Both the position numbers and the translations under genes were made by a program. 7,575 bases of DNA from Candidatus Bathyarchaeota archaeon (GTDB taxonomy: Archaea; Thermoproteota; Bathyarchaeia; TCS64): positions 1 to 7,575 of the forward strand of contig JAUWDP010000044.1 in the NCBI GenBank assembly GCA_030608725.1, written 5' to 3'. The number at the start of each line of letters is the position of its first letter. Positions within the stretch are counted from its first letter, which is position 1. Shown here in pieces: positions 1 through 6,716 of the stretch. The notes beneath the pieces are model-generated. The model saw only the letters and a list, made by a program, of their open reading frames with translations. It did no database searches and had not been told where the DNA came from.

Positions 1-91
1 TCTTGTGAGGCTCGCTGAGGATGGCCTGCTTCAAGCCGCTCAGCAGCTCCAGCCTTCCTTCGCGCTCCTGCAAGTAGTCTTTAAACGACAT
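1..91 (-). CDS. 5' end of an unrecognised gene overlapping the TPR gene (partial)
   Basis: The first 30 codons of a gene that continues past the left edge. On the minus strand an ATG at 91-89 opens a frame reading MSFKDYLQEREGRLELLSGL and then KQAILSEPHK up to base 2, with no stop. A GGAGGAGA Shine-Dalgarno sequence at 105-98 sits 6-9 nt upstream, which favours this ATG; another in-frame ATG at 97-95 is too close to that site. The start lies inside the 3' end of the TPR gene (its TAA is at 83-81), an overlap of 11 nt in a different frame, so translation is probably coupled. The visible segment is highly charged and probably helical, with no signal peptide or membrane segment. The family is not recognisable from 30 residues. 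The coupling suggests a functional partner of the TPR protein, which is inference. Confidence 0.7.
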   Translation of the reverse strand, partial: MSFKDYLQEREGRLELLSGLKQAILSEPHK

Positions 92-3000
92 GTCCATTCT
101 CCTCCTTCAAGCTCTCATATATCAACGGAGAGTCTCCGTCGCTGGAGTACTCATCTATCGCCCTCTCCCCGCTCTCTATCATCTCCGCCGCCTTGTCCCA
201 TCTGCCCTTCGACGCCAGCTGATGCCCCTCCCTGATGATGATCCAGCCCTTCAGGGCGACCATCTCGTTCTCTATGCCCATCTCCTCCGTGAGCTGTATC
301 AGATCCTCAAGGGGCTCGTTGGACCTTATCCTGTGACAGACCAGGCTGTCGATTATCCTGGCAGCGGTCCCCTTTGGAGTATCAAGAGACTTGTCCTGGG
401 GGTCCCTCAGAGCCGCTACGGCCTCATCGAAGTACGACTTCGCCTCCGCGGCTTCACCCACCACATTTGAAACTGTCCCGAGGTTACACAACGTCTCTAC
501 GACTGCTAGGCTATCCTCAATCTTTCGCTGAATAGTGAGCGCCTTCACCAGACTTTTAAGTGCCTTCTCCGGCTCTCCTTGTCTCCTCAGAACAACGCCT
601 ATATTGTTGAGGATCCTGGCCTCACTTTTCTTATCGCTGCCCATCTTACACAGCTTCAGAGCCTCGGAGAGCGATTTCTTTGCCTCACCGTAGTCCCCTT
701 TCTGGCTCATCCTCAGACCCATGTCGTTGAGGACTGCAACGGAAGACTCTGAGGCGCCGAGCTCACTGTAGATCTCGAAGGCCTCTTTCAAGTGCATGAT
801 CGAGCTCTCGATCTCAAATGGTTCCTCTTGGAGGAGTCCGAGACCGTGCAGGTTCCTCGCAGTCGCCTCCTGGTCCCCCAGACTCTTGAAGATCTCACGG
901 GCCTCCTCGAATCTCGTCAGGGCATCCTCCCGTTTGCCGAGATGAACCAGAACCGATCCGAGGCTCTCTAGGGTGCGCCCACGCTCCCTCTCGCCCGCCG
1001 AGTATGTCAGCGCCTCCACGAGATGCTTTCTCGCCTCCTCATGTTTCTCGAGCTTGATGAGGGTCTCGCCCAGCGCGACGAGGGTCCTGCCTATCTGGCC
1101 TTTGTTCTCCATATCCCTCTGGATGGTAAGAGCATCATGCAGGCACTTCTCCGCCTCTTCATGTTCACCCATCTCGAAGAGGCATGTACCCAGATACCCT
1201 AGAACGAGGCAGGCTCGCTCGACGTCACCACGTTCCTCGTGTGATTGGAAGGCTCTCTCCAAGTGAGGCATACCCTTCTGGTGCTCTCCTATCTCGACCA
1301 GCGAGATCCCCAGATAGTGTGTCAGCTCCCTCCTAGCCCTTTCATCGTCGGACCCTGTGTACTCAGCGAGGGCTTCTTCCAGGTACTTAGAGCTCTCCCC
1401 GTAGCTCCGAGTGTGATATGCGGCCACCCCTATCTTTCCCAACGTCTCGGCGAGGGCGCTTCTATCCTCGGCTTCCCTCAGTTTTACCAGCGCCTCTTCG
1501 AGTAGGGGTTTCGCCTCGGCGTACTCCCCGAGGTTCATCATGGTGTCCCCGAGCTTGAGCTGGGTCTCGAGGCTGCCCCCCTCCTCTATCTCGCCCTGCA
1601 CCTCAAGGGCCTCTTTGAGGATTGCCTTCGCCTTGTACGGCTTCTCTCCCACGGTGTATGCGGTTCCAAGCAGGAGCAGCGTCTCGATGAGGGCCTCTCT
1701 CTCCCCCGTCTCCCTGTACAATTTAGAGGCTTCTGCCAGCAGGTTGCTGGCTCTCCTGTGCCGCCCGATCTCCAGCATCACCTTTCCGAGGCCTGACGAG
1801 GTTCTGGCGATCCCCTCGTCGTCCTCCTGCTCCCTGAAACCCTTGAGAGCCTTCTCCAGATTATTCTCAGCTTCATCGAACTGAGATGCTCTAAGGTGTA
1901 TCTCACCAATCTTGAGATAGATTCCCGCTATGTCGTCCTCACGATCAGTCTTCTTGTAGAACTCCAATGCCTCTTGGTAGCTGGTGATGGCCCCCTCGTA
2001 GTCGTCAAGCTCCTCATTCAGTCTACCAAGGTTGCCGAGTGAGTTCGTCACCCCCTCCATGTTCCCGAGCTTCTTGAACTCCTGGAGGCTTTTCTCCAGG
2101 CTCGACTTCGCTGCTTTATGGAAGCCCAGACGGCTGTCGGTGACGCCGAGGTTGTATAGGGACCAGGCCATGCCCTCGGCATCCTTTAGGGATTCCTGGA
2201 TCTCAGACGCCTCTTTGAGGTGTTTCTTCGCCATGTTATACTTCTCTAGCTCGCACAGGGTGACGCCGAGGTTGTAGAGGGTCCCAGCCATGGCGGGCTG
2301 ATCCTCGTACTGTCTCTGGGTCTTCAGCGCCTGATTCAGGAGCGTCCTGGCCCTCTTGTAGTTCTCAAGCTCGCTGTGGATGACGCCTAGGTTGTACTTC
2401 GCCTTCGCAACGTTCTCCTCATCACCCAGGTCTTCGTATATCTTGATGGCCGCTTTGAAGTGTTTCTCGGCTTTCTTGTAATCACCATGTTCGCTGAGGA
2501 TGGCCCCTATGTCGTTACACGTGTTGGCTAGTTCCTTCCGCTTGTAGTACTCCTCGTAGATCTTAGCCGCTTCTTCCAAGCAATGCAGAGCCGCCTGGTA
2601 GTCCCCAAGCCTATCATTAACATCGCCGAGAGCAGCTGTGCAATCTGCGATGGCCTCTCTGTCGTTGAACTCCCTCAGCAGCGCTAGGGCCTCGTCGAGA
2701 TGCGCCTTACCCTTCTTGAGGTCGCCCTGCCCGACATAGATTCTACCAAGATAGTATAGGGCCTTGGAGACCTCCTTCTTTTCACCAAGGCCTCTGTATA
2801 GCGTCAAAGCCTTGCTGAGGTACTTCTCAGCCTCGGAGACTTTGTCGAGTCTTGTCAAGACGGCTCCCAGATAGAGCTGTGTCCTAGCCAGGCCATCCTT
2901 CTCTCCTGAAGCCTTGTAGCTATCGTAGGCCTGTAACAGGTGTCGTCTAGCCTTCTCATAGTCGTTTGACTGATACAGGACGACTCCTAAGTGGCTGTGG

Positions 3001-3701
3001 CTACCGACGATGCCTGTTTCGTCCTCCATCTCGGTGTACTTCTTGAGCACCTCATCGAACCTGGGTTTAGCGTCCTTGTACCTCCCCATCTTGGTCAGCA
3101 GTGTGCCGAGGAGGAACTTGGAGTCGACTACGCCCTTCTCGTCCTCTAACCTCTCGAAGATCTGGAGTACGAGGCGATAGAAGATCCGGGCCTCGTTATA
3201 CTCCCCGATTAGTTCGAAGATCCTGCCCAGGTTGCGTATGGTCCTCGTCATCCCTCTCTTATCGTCGAGCTCTCTTCTGATCTTGAGGGACTCCTTTAGG
3301 TGGGCCTCAGCCTGTTTGTAATCTTTCCCCTCGATATGGATCTCACCAAGATTGTTGAGGATCTCCGCGATCCGGCCTCGCTCCTTGAGGTCCCTGAAGA
3401 CCTGAAGCGCCTCCTTGAAGTGAGAGACTGCCTTATCCAACTCCCCTAGACTCTCGTTTACATTCCCGAGCCTGTGCTGTGAGTCTCCAATTCCTACTTG
3501 ATTGTTTATCTTGCTGTAGATGGCGAGTGCATTTTCGTAGAGTTCTCTGGCCTTAACGAGGTTGCCTTCCTCGAGAACCGCTATCCTGGCCTGAGCAGTG
3601 GCAAGGAGGGCTTTTGCTTCATCAAGTTCAGTGTTACCTACATCGAATGAACTATCCTCCTGCCTAGCCTCTGTTTGCACTACCTTTTCCCCCGAAGCCA
3701 A
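81..3701 (-). CDS. Giant tetratricopeptide-repeat (TPR) scaffold protein, 26 repeats of 40 residues
   Basis: A 1206-residue protein that is almost all TPR. After a charged N-terminal segment and one capping helix (about residues 22-40), residues 41-1076 form 26 complete repeats. Twenty-four are exactly 40 residues; one is 39 (681-719) and one is 37 (880-916). The typical unit reads G-D/E-Y-x-x-A near its start, L-x-E-A-L in the second helix, an acidic loop, then T-L-x-N-L-G at its end. A degenerate 27th repeat and non-TPR helices close the protein. The 40-residue unit is the kinesin-light-chain/LGN-like class (TPR_10/TPR_12 type), not the usual 34. There is no signal peptide, membrane segment, NACHT/NB-ARC, CHAT, kinase or DNA-binding domain, so the inferred role is a cytoplasmic superhelical protein-binding scaffold; the ligand is unknown. 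The start is uncertain: TTG at 3701 has AGGGGT 10 nt upstream, and GTG at 3680 (codon 8) has GGGGG 8 nt upstream. The downstream gene overlaps its stop. Confidence 0.93.
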   Translation of the reverse strand: MASGEKVVQTEARQEDSSFDVGNTELDEAKALLATAQARIAVLEEGNLVKARELYENALAIYSKINNQVGIGDSQHRLGNVNESLGELDKAVSHFKEALQVFRDLKERGRIAEILNNLGEIHIEGKDYKQAEAHLKESLKIRRELDDKRGMTRTIRNLGRIFELIGEYNEARIFYRLVLQIFERLEDEKGVVDSKFLLGTLLTKMGRYKDAKPRFDEVLKKYTEMEDETGIVGSHSHLGVVLYQSNDYEKARRHLLQAYDSYKASGEKDGLARTQLYLGAVLTRLDKVSEAEKYLSKALTLYRGLGEKKEVSKALYYLGRIYVGQGDLKKGKAHLDEALALLREFNDREAIADCTAALGDVNDRLGDYQAALHCLEEAAKIYEEYYKRKELANTCNDIGAILSEHGDYKKAEKHFKAAIKIYEDLGDEENVAKAKYNLGVIHSELENYKRARTLLNQALKTQRQYEDQPAMAGTLYNLGVTLCELEKYNMAKKHLKEASEIQESLKDAEGMAWSLYNLGVTDSRLGFHKAAKSSLEKSLQEFKKLGNMEGVTNSLGNLGRLNEELDDYEGAITSYQEALEFYKKTDREDDIAGIYLKIGEIHLRASQFDEAENNLEKALKGFREQEDDEGIARTSSGLGKVMLEIGRHRRASNLLAEASKLYRETGEREALIETLLLLGTAYTVGEKPYKAKAILKEALEVQGEIEEGGSLETQLKLGDTMMNLGEYAEAKPLLEEALVKLREAEDRSALAETLGKIGVAAYHTRSYGESSKYLEEALAEYTGSDDERARRELTHYLGISLVEIGEHQKGMPHLERAFQSHEERGDVERACLVLGYLGTCLFEMGEHEEAEKCLHDALTIQRDMENKGQIGRTLVALGETLIKLEKHEEARKHLVEALTYSAGERERGRTLESLGSVLVHLGKREDALTRFEEAREIFKSLGDQEATARNLHGLGLLQEEPFEIESSIMHLKEAFEIYSELGASESSVAVLNDMGLRMSQKGDYGEAKKSLSEALKLCKMGSDKKSEARILNNIGVVLRRQGEPEKALKSLVKALTIQRKIEDSLAVVETLCNLGTVSNVVGEAAEAKSYFDEAVAALRDPQDKSLDTPKGTAARIIDSLVCHRIRSNEPLEDLIQLTEEMGIENEMVALKGWIIIREGHQLASKGRWDKAAEMIESGERAIDEYSSDGDSPLIYESLKEENGHVV
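98..105 (-). promoter_or_regulatory. Strong Shine-Dalgarno sequence for the left-edge gene
   Basis: GGAGGAGA read on the minus strand, complementary to the 3' end of 16S rRNA. It lies wholly inside the last codons of the TPR gene and decides the start of the overlapping downstream gene at 91. It is the best ribosome-binding sequence in the window. Confidence 0.65.
474..3581 (-). repeat. 120-bp coding periodicity of the TPR array (26 units)
   Basis: The TPR units give the DNA a 120-bp period over about 3.1 kb, interrupted only by a unit 3 bp short (residues 681-719) and a unit 9 bp short (residues 880-916). Most units have diverged at DNA level. The exception is in the middle: the 16-mer TGACGCCGAGGTTGTA occurs at 2141 and 2261, and a one-mismatch copy is at 2381, each exactly 120 bp apart. 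They encode the YNLGV ends of consecutive repeats. This is protein repetition seen in DNA, not a satellite or mobile repeat. Confidence 0.85.
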
Positions 3702-3749
3702 CCGAAACGTAACCCCTAGTCTCTCTTTTTTCCGTATTCCATCGAATAC

Positions 3750-3757
3750 AAATATAG
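3750..3757 (-). promoter_or_regulatory. Candidate TATA box for the TPR gene
   Basis: CTATATTT on the minus strand, preceded by a pyrimidine-rich stretch. It is centred about 52 nt upstream of the TTG start, which would place transcription initiation near 3728 and leave a leader of about 27 nt carrying AGGGGT. This fits archaeal spacing, but the match is short and the region is AT-rich, so the call is tentative. Confidence 0.33.
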
Positions 3758-3787
3758 AAAAAGAAAATGGATGAATGATATTGACCC

Positions 3788-3804
3788 TTAACTCATATAG
3801 TTAA
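3788..3804. promoter_or_regulatory. AT-rich palindrome, possible operator upstream of the TPR gene
   Basis: TTAACT-CATAT-AGTTAA: two perfect 6-bp arms around a 5-bp centre. It sits about 90-100 nt upstream of the TPR start and 75 nt past the CBS stop. The size and symmetry would suit a dimeric helix-turn-helix regulator. No regulator gene is visible nearby, and AT-rich palindromes also arise by chance. Confidence 0.3.
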
Positions 3805-3825
3805 ACGATCTCGCAGAGTTTACAG

Positions 3826-3837
3826 TAATTACAATTA
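3826..3837. promoter_or_regulatory. Second AT-rich palindrome in the CBS-TPR gap
   Basis: TAATT-AC-AATTA, 5-bp perfect arms with a 2-bp centre, 21 bp beyond the palindrome at 3788-3804 in the same 178-bp gap between the CBS stop and the TPR start. It could be a second binding site or a chance product of AT-rich spacer DNA. Confidence 0.2.
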
Positions 3838-3879
3838 GTTCGTGGTGATTTATTCAGGTAATAAACAGTTAATACGCGT

Positions 3880-4353
3880 CTACTGGGTCGCTACGACCAC
3901 GAACTTCCCTTTCTCCGCGATAACTGTTGTGATCATCAAGGCCTCTTCCCATAGCTTTGAGAAGATCTCCGAATGCCTCTCTATGATATCTGAGAGGGAG
4001 AGCAATCCCACTAGTCTATCCTCATAGTCATGGCTCGTGACCAATGGGATCTTCTTGATCTTATGCTGGAGCATTATCTTGATCGCCTCCTCGAGGGGGG
4101 CGTCCGGCCTCATCAAAATCACAGGCTTCGACATGACATCCACCACGCGTGTGCTCTCGGGGTCTAGGCCCTTGGCGACCACTCGCGAGACAACGTCACA
4201 GGTCGTCAGGATCCCTGATATCTCCCCCCCCGTGAGTACTATTAGACAGCTCGTTGAGCGGCTGATCATATGTTCAGTAGCCTCTCTAACCGAGGTCTCG
4301 GAGTCGATAGTCTCCACCTTCCTAATAGTGACATCCTCGATCAAGAGTTTCAT
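3880..4353 (-). CDS. Two-CBS-domain protein
   Basis: A 157-residue soluble protein made of a tandem CBS pair (Bateman module). CBS1 spans about residues 7-62 and CBS2 about 70-126. Each ends with the family hallmark G-x-x-T/S-x-x-D, seen as GILTTCD (47-53) and GLLSLSD (116-122). The Thr/Ser and Asp there usually contact the ribose of an adenine nucleotide or S-adenosylmethionine, so a ligand sensor is likely; the ligand cannot be told. A 30-residue tail (about 127-157) rich in hydrophobic residues follows and has no recognised domain. The ATG at 4353 is supported by GGTGGTC at 4362-4356, close to the archaeal consensus. It is divergent from ftsZ, with 254 bp between starts, and points towards the TPR gene. 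No catalytic domain is fused to it, so it probably acts on a partner; the neighbours give only a weak hint of which one. Confidence 0.92.
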   Translation of the reverse strand: MKLLIEDVTIRKVETIDSETSVREATEHMISRSTSCLIVLTGGEISGILTTCDVVSRVVAKGLDPESTRVVDVMSKPVILMRPDAPLEEAIKIMLQHKIKKIPLVTSHDYEDRLVGLLSLSDIIERHSEIFSKLWEEALMITTVIAEKGKFVVVATQ

Positions 4354-4389
4354 ACGACCACCAGTTTTTCTCTTTTGGATGGTCAGGAC

Positions 4390-4398
4390 TTAAAATAT
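4390..4398 (-). promoter_or_regulatory. Candidate TATA box for the CBS gene
   Basis: ATATTTTAA on the minus strand, centred about 41 nt upstream of the ATG. The expected start of transcription is near 4369, giving a leader of about 16 nt that would still contain the GGTGGTC ribosome-binding site. Spacing is good; the sequence match is moderate. Confidence 0.4.
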
Positions 4399-4432
4399 CG
4401 ATTATGGATTTATGATACAAATTACTTATATT

Positions 4433-4443
4433 GGTTTCAAACC
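4433..4443. promoter_or_regulatory. Small palindrome in the divergent CBS-ftsZ promoter region
   Basis: GGTTT-C-AAACC, 5-bp perfect arms with a single central base, 80 bp upstream of the CBS start and 165 bp upstream of ftsZ. It could bind a regulator acting on one or both divergent genes. Its small size makes chance a fair explanation. Confidence 0.2.
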
Positions 4444-4554
4444 GTGGACTTTCGATACGTTGTCAAGGCTTAATATTTCAAAACAGTTTCTGCTCGCATT
4501 TTTAACTCAAAAATTAGGTTCCTGTGTTTGTAGTTGTGGAGACTTACACACGCC

Positions 4555-4563
4555 TAAATTAAA
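4555..4563 (+). promoter_or_regulatory. Candidate TATA box for ftsZ
   Basis: TAAATTAAA, centred about 49 nt before the ftsZ ATG. Transcription would begin near 4584 and give a leader of about 24 nt carrying GGGGTG at 4594-4599. Other AT-rich candidates lie farther upstream (around 4470-4480 and 4499-4517), so the assignment is weak. Confidence 0.28.
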
Positions 4564-4607
4564 CTGGATTTTCAATACTGATCAGCAATAAACGGGGTGT
4601 AGTATAA

Positions 4608-5747
4608 ATGCAGGTTGAAGCGGATGTCAGTTCTCTAGCAATGGCAGAGCGAAGCATCGAAGAGATAGCAAAGGAATCCATCCCCAAGATAAGCGTCATC
4701 GGCGTCGGAGGCGGCGGCTCGAACATCGTCTCCTGGATGAAGCGGGGGATCACCGGAGTCAGAACGTACGCCATGAACAGCGACGCACAGCACCTAAGCA
4801 TATCGAAGGCGGATGAGAGGGTCCTTCTAGGCTACAACACCACAGGCGGACTCGGATGCGGGGGCTTCCCCGAGAAGGGGCTGAAGGCCGCAGAGGAGAG
4901 CGCCCTAGACATCGAGAAGGCGATAGGAGACGCAAACCTCGTCTTCGTGACGACGACCCTCGGTGGAGGAACTGGGACAGGGGCCTCCCCGGTGGTCGCG
5001 AGGATCTCAAAGGAGCTCGGGAACCTGACCATCGGCGTCGTGACCATTCCCTTCGAGGTCGAGGGGACTAGGCTTGACAAGGCCAAGGAAGGCTTGAAGG
5101 ACATGGTTGAGATCTGTGACTCAGTCATCGTAGTCGACAATAACAGTCTACGTAGGGTGGCAGGCAACCTACCTCTGAAGGAGGCGTTCGGCGTAGCCAA
5201 CGAGAGGATCTCTACATTCATCAAGAACATGTCCGAGGCACTGTCGATGCCCGGCCTGATGAACTTGGACTTCGCAGATATGAACGCCATCATGAGGCAA
5301 GGCGGCATCTGTGCCATCGGGTTCGGCGAGGGCGCCGGAGACGCCAAGGTAGAAGAGGCCGTCGAGAGGGCGCTCGACTCCCAGCTCCTGGACATAGGGG
5401 ACATAAGGGAGGCCAAGGGGGCCCTTGTCTACATCGAGGGCGGAGAGGACATGACACTAGAGGATGTCAACAGGGCGGGGGAGCTCGTCCTGGACAGGGT
5501 CTCACCCGACGCCCGTGTCACATGGGGCGCCAGGGTCACCAGCGACCTCGATGACAGGATGAAGGCGACGGTCGTGCTCGCGGGAGTGGACAGTCCCTTC
5601 CTCTCAGATTTTCCCAAGCCGTCCTTCGAGACGGAGAAGGAGAAGCCTAAGAAAGTGCTAGTTGCCAAGAAGAGCTTAGCGAAGCCCAAGACGAAACCGA
5701 AGGCAGAGAAGGCCAAGAAATCAGTGAAGCTCGCGAGAAGCAAGTAG
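4608..5747 (+). CDS. ftsZ: Cell-division tubulin homologue FtsZ with a lysine-rich C-terminal tail
   Basis: FtsZ is a GTPase that polymerises into the division ring at mid-cell. Visible hallmarks are the nucleotide-binding T1 loop GVGGGGSN (32-39), the tubulin signature GGGTGTG (119-125), and the T7 catalytic loop N219-L-D221-F-A-D224, which completes GTP hydrolysis in the next subunit. All are intact, so the protein should be an active GTPase. DNN at 177-179 in the segment after the GTPase fold and GCGG at 83-86 remind me of archaeal FtsZ2, while the late core ending GVDSP resembles both groups; the subfamily is unresolved. The core ends near residue 335. The last 43 residues hold 16 lysines and lack a recognisable hydrophobic C-terminal peptide of the type that binds FtsA or SepF. 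The start has GGGGTG 8 nt upstream. Tandem TAG stops end the gene, which is divergent from the CBS gene and convergent with tatC. Confidence 0.97.
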   Translation: MQVEADVSSLAMAERSIEEIAKESIPKISVIGVGGGGSNIVSWMKRGITGVRTYAMNSDAQHLSISKADERVLLGYNTTGGLGCGGFPEKGLKAAEESALDIEKAIGDANLVFVTTTLGGGTGTGASPVVARISKELGNLTIGVVTIPFEVEGTRLDKAKEGLKDMVEICDSVIVVDNNSLRRVAGNLPLKEAFGVANERISTFIKNMSEALSMPGLMNLDFADMNAIMRQGGICAIGFGEGAGDAKVEEAVERALDSQLLDIGDIREAKGALVYIEGGEDMTLEDVNRAGELVLDRVSPDARVTWGARVTSDLDDRMKATVVLAGVDSPFLSDFPKPSFETEKEKPKKVLVAKKSLAKPKTKPKAEKAKKSVKLARSK

Positions 5748-5750
5748 TAG

Positions 5751-5780
5751 CCTTTTTTCCCAGATCCACTTTTTATTTTT
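5751..5780 (+). terminator. Oligo-T terminator after ftsZ
   Basis: Three T-runs follow directly after the tandem stop codons: 5753-5758, 5770-5774 and 5776-5780. Archaeal RNA polymerase terminates on U-rich RNA without needing a hairpin, and none is obvious here. The position between convergent genes fits. No matching T-run was found for the opposite direction, so the terminator of tatC remains undefined. Confidence 0.55.
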
Positions 5781-5838
5781 AATATATCTCAGTCGAGACC
5801 CTAGGTTAGTCTTCAAGCTTTATGGGAATGAATGTGGA

Positions 5839-6684
5839 TCAGCTGTCAGGGTCTTGTTGTCTACTCAGCAGATCTCTTGAGGCCCGTATGCCAAGCTGAA
5901 CCGAGGGATCCTCAGACTCTTTCTTGGTCCTGGAGAGGACCTGTATAGTGATCTCGTAAAGTATGTAGAACGGGATCGACATGAGGAGCATCGAGAAGGG
6001 AGTCGGGTCAGGGGTTAAGACAGCTGTGACTATGATAAGACCCAGGAAGAGTTGCTTCCTATTCTCCTTCAGCGTAACGACACCTATGAGACCAGCTCCC
6101 ACTAGCATCCAGATAACAAGAGGGAATGTGTAGAATACGCCTGACCCGAGTATGCCGAACGCCATCATGTTGAAGAAGTCCTTTACCGAGAAGAAGGGCA
6201 GGATGTTACTCTGAAATGCGAACACGTACAGGACGTTGAACGTCGTGGGTAGGAGTACGAGCCATGCGTACACGGCCCCAATCGAGAATAGAACTGTGAC
6301 CACGAACACGAATTTGTACATAGATCGCCTTTCATGTGGGTAGAGCGCTGGGGCGATGAATTTGAACAGCTCAAAAGCCGTGTATGGCATGGTAACTAGC
6401 GTGCCCAGCACTACCGCAACTAGGATGTAGATGTAGAACGTGTCCAGCCAGTTGAACGCTAACAGCTGTACCCCTTGTGGGAGAAGCGAGTACTGTATGT
6501 ACTCTATCATCGCGGAGATTAGGGGCCTGTAATTAGAGAAATCCAACCTGAGGATTCCTCCAAGGTCACTCGGCAGAATAACAATTAATAGAGTAGCAAC
6601 GACGATGACGAACAGGACCCTCCGAAGCCTCTGTGCGAGCTCTTCAAGGTGATCCCAAATAGACTGTTCTTCATCCTCTGCCAT
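5839..6684 (-). CDS. tatC: Twin-arginine translocase subunit TatC
   Basis: TatC is the membrane receptor that recognises twin-arginine signal peptides and recruits TatA to export folded proteins. The 281-residue protein has six predicted membrane segments (about 22-38, 80-100, 122-145, 173-196, 209-223, 231-248). The N-terminal DHLEEL motif places Glu15 where E. coli has its signal-binding Glu15. FELFKFIAPALYPHERR (104-120) covers the conserved cytoplasmic loop, with Glu105 matching E. coli Glu103. TPDPTPF (224-230) is the form common in archaea. By eye, the Glu of the fourth segment (E. coli Glu170) is Thr186, and the Gln after the TPDPTPF region is Met232. The C-terminal tail is charged and about 30 residues long. 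The ATG at 6684 has GGTGCTC at 6695-6689. It lies 32 nt after the tatA stop, so the two are probably cotranscribed. It converges on ftsZ. Confidence 0.96.
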   Translation of the reverse strand: MAEDEEQSIWDHLEELAQRLRRVLFVIVVATLLIVILPSDLGGILRLDFSNYRPLISAMIEYIQYSLLPQGVQLLAFNWLDTFYIYILVAVVLGTLVTMPYTAFELFKFIAPALYPHERRSMYKFVFVVTVLFSIGAVYAWLVLLPTTFNVLYVFAFQSNILPFFSVKDFFNMMAFGILGSGVFYTFPLVIWMLVGAGLIGVVTLKENRKQLFLGLIIVTAVLTPDPTPFSMLLMSIPFYILYEITIQVLSRTKKESEDPSVQLGIRASRDLLSRQQDPDS

Positions 6685-6716
6685 CTGAGAGCACCAAGAA
6701 CCTGGGAAGTGATGAC

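Noticed and set aside
90..2277. Several plus-strand open frames of 80-130 codons across the TPR gene
   Set aside because: All are antisense to a clear TPR coding sequence with 26 matched repeats; their products are Ser/Leu/Arg-rich with no recognisable motif.
474..3581. 120-bp periodic DNA as a satellite, CRISPR or mobile repeat
   Set aside because: The period is explained by 40-residue TPR units in one open frame; units differ in DNA and there are no constant repeats with spacers.
4037..4393. Plus-strand open frame (118 codons) over the CBS gene
   Set aside because: Opposite strand of an intact CBS pair with both G-x-x-T/S-x-x-D motifs; no own ribosome-binding site or domain.
4832..5416. 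Long open frame (194 codons) on the strand opposite ftsZ
   Set aside because: It lies wholly within ftsZ, which has intact family motifs. The product is low-complexity Ser/Pro/Leu-rich, typical of an antisense shadow of a GC-rich gene.
5763..5840. 7-bp inverted repeat GATCCAC (5763-5769) and GTGGATC (5834-5840) between ftsZ and tatC
   Set aside because: The arms are 64 bp apart, do not extend, and one enters the tatC stop codon; chance is likely in a window of this size.
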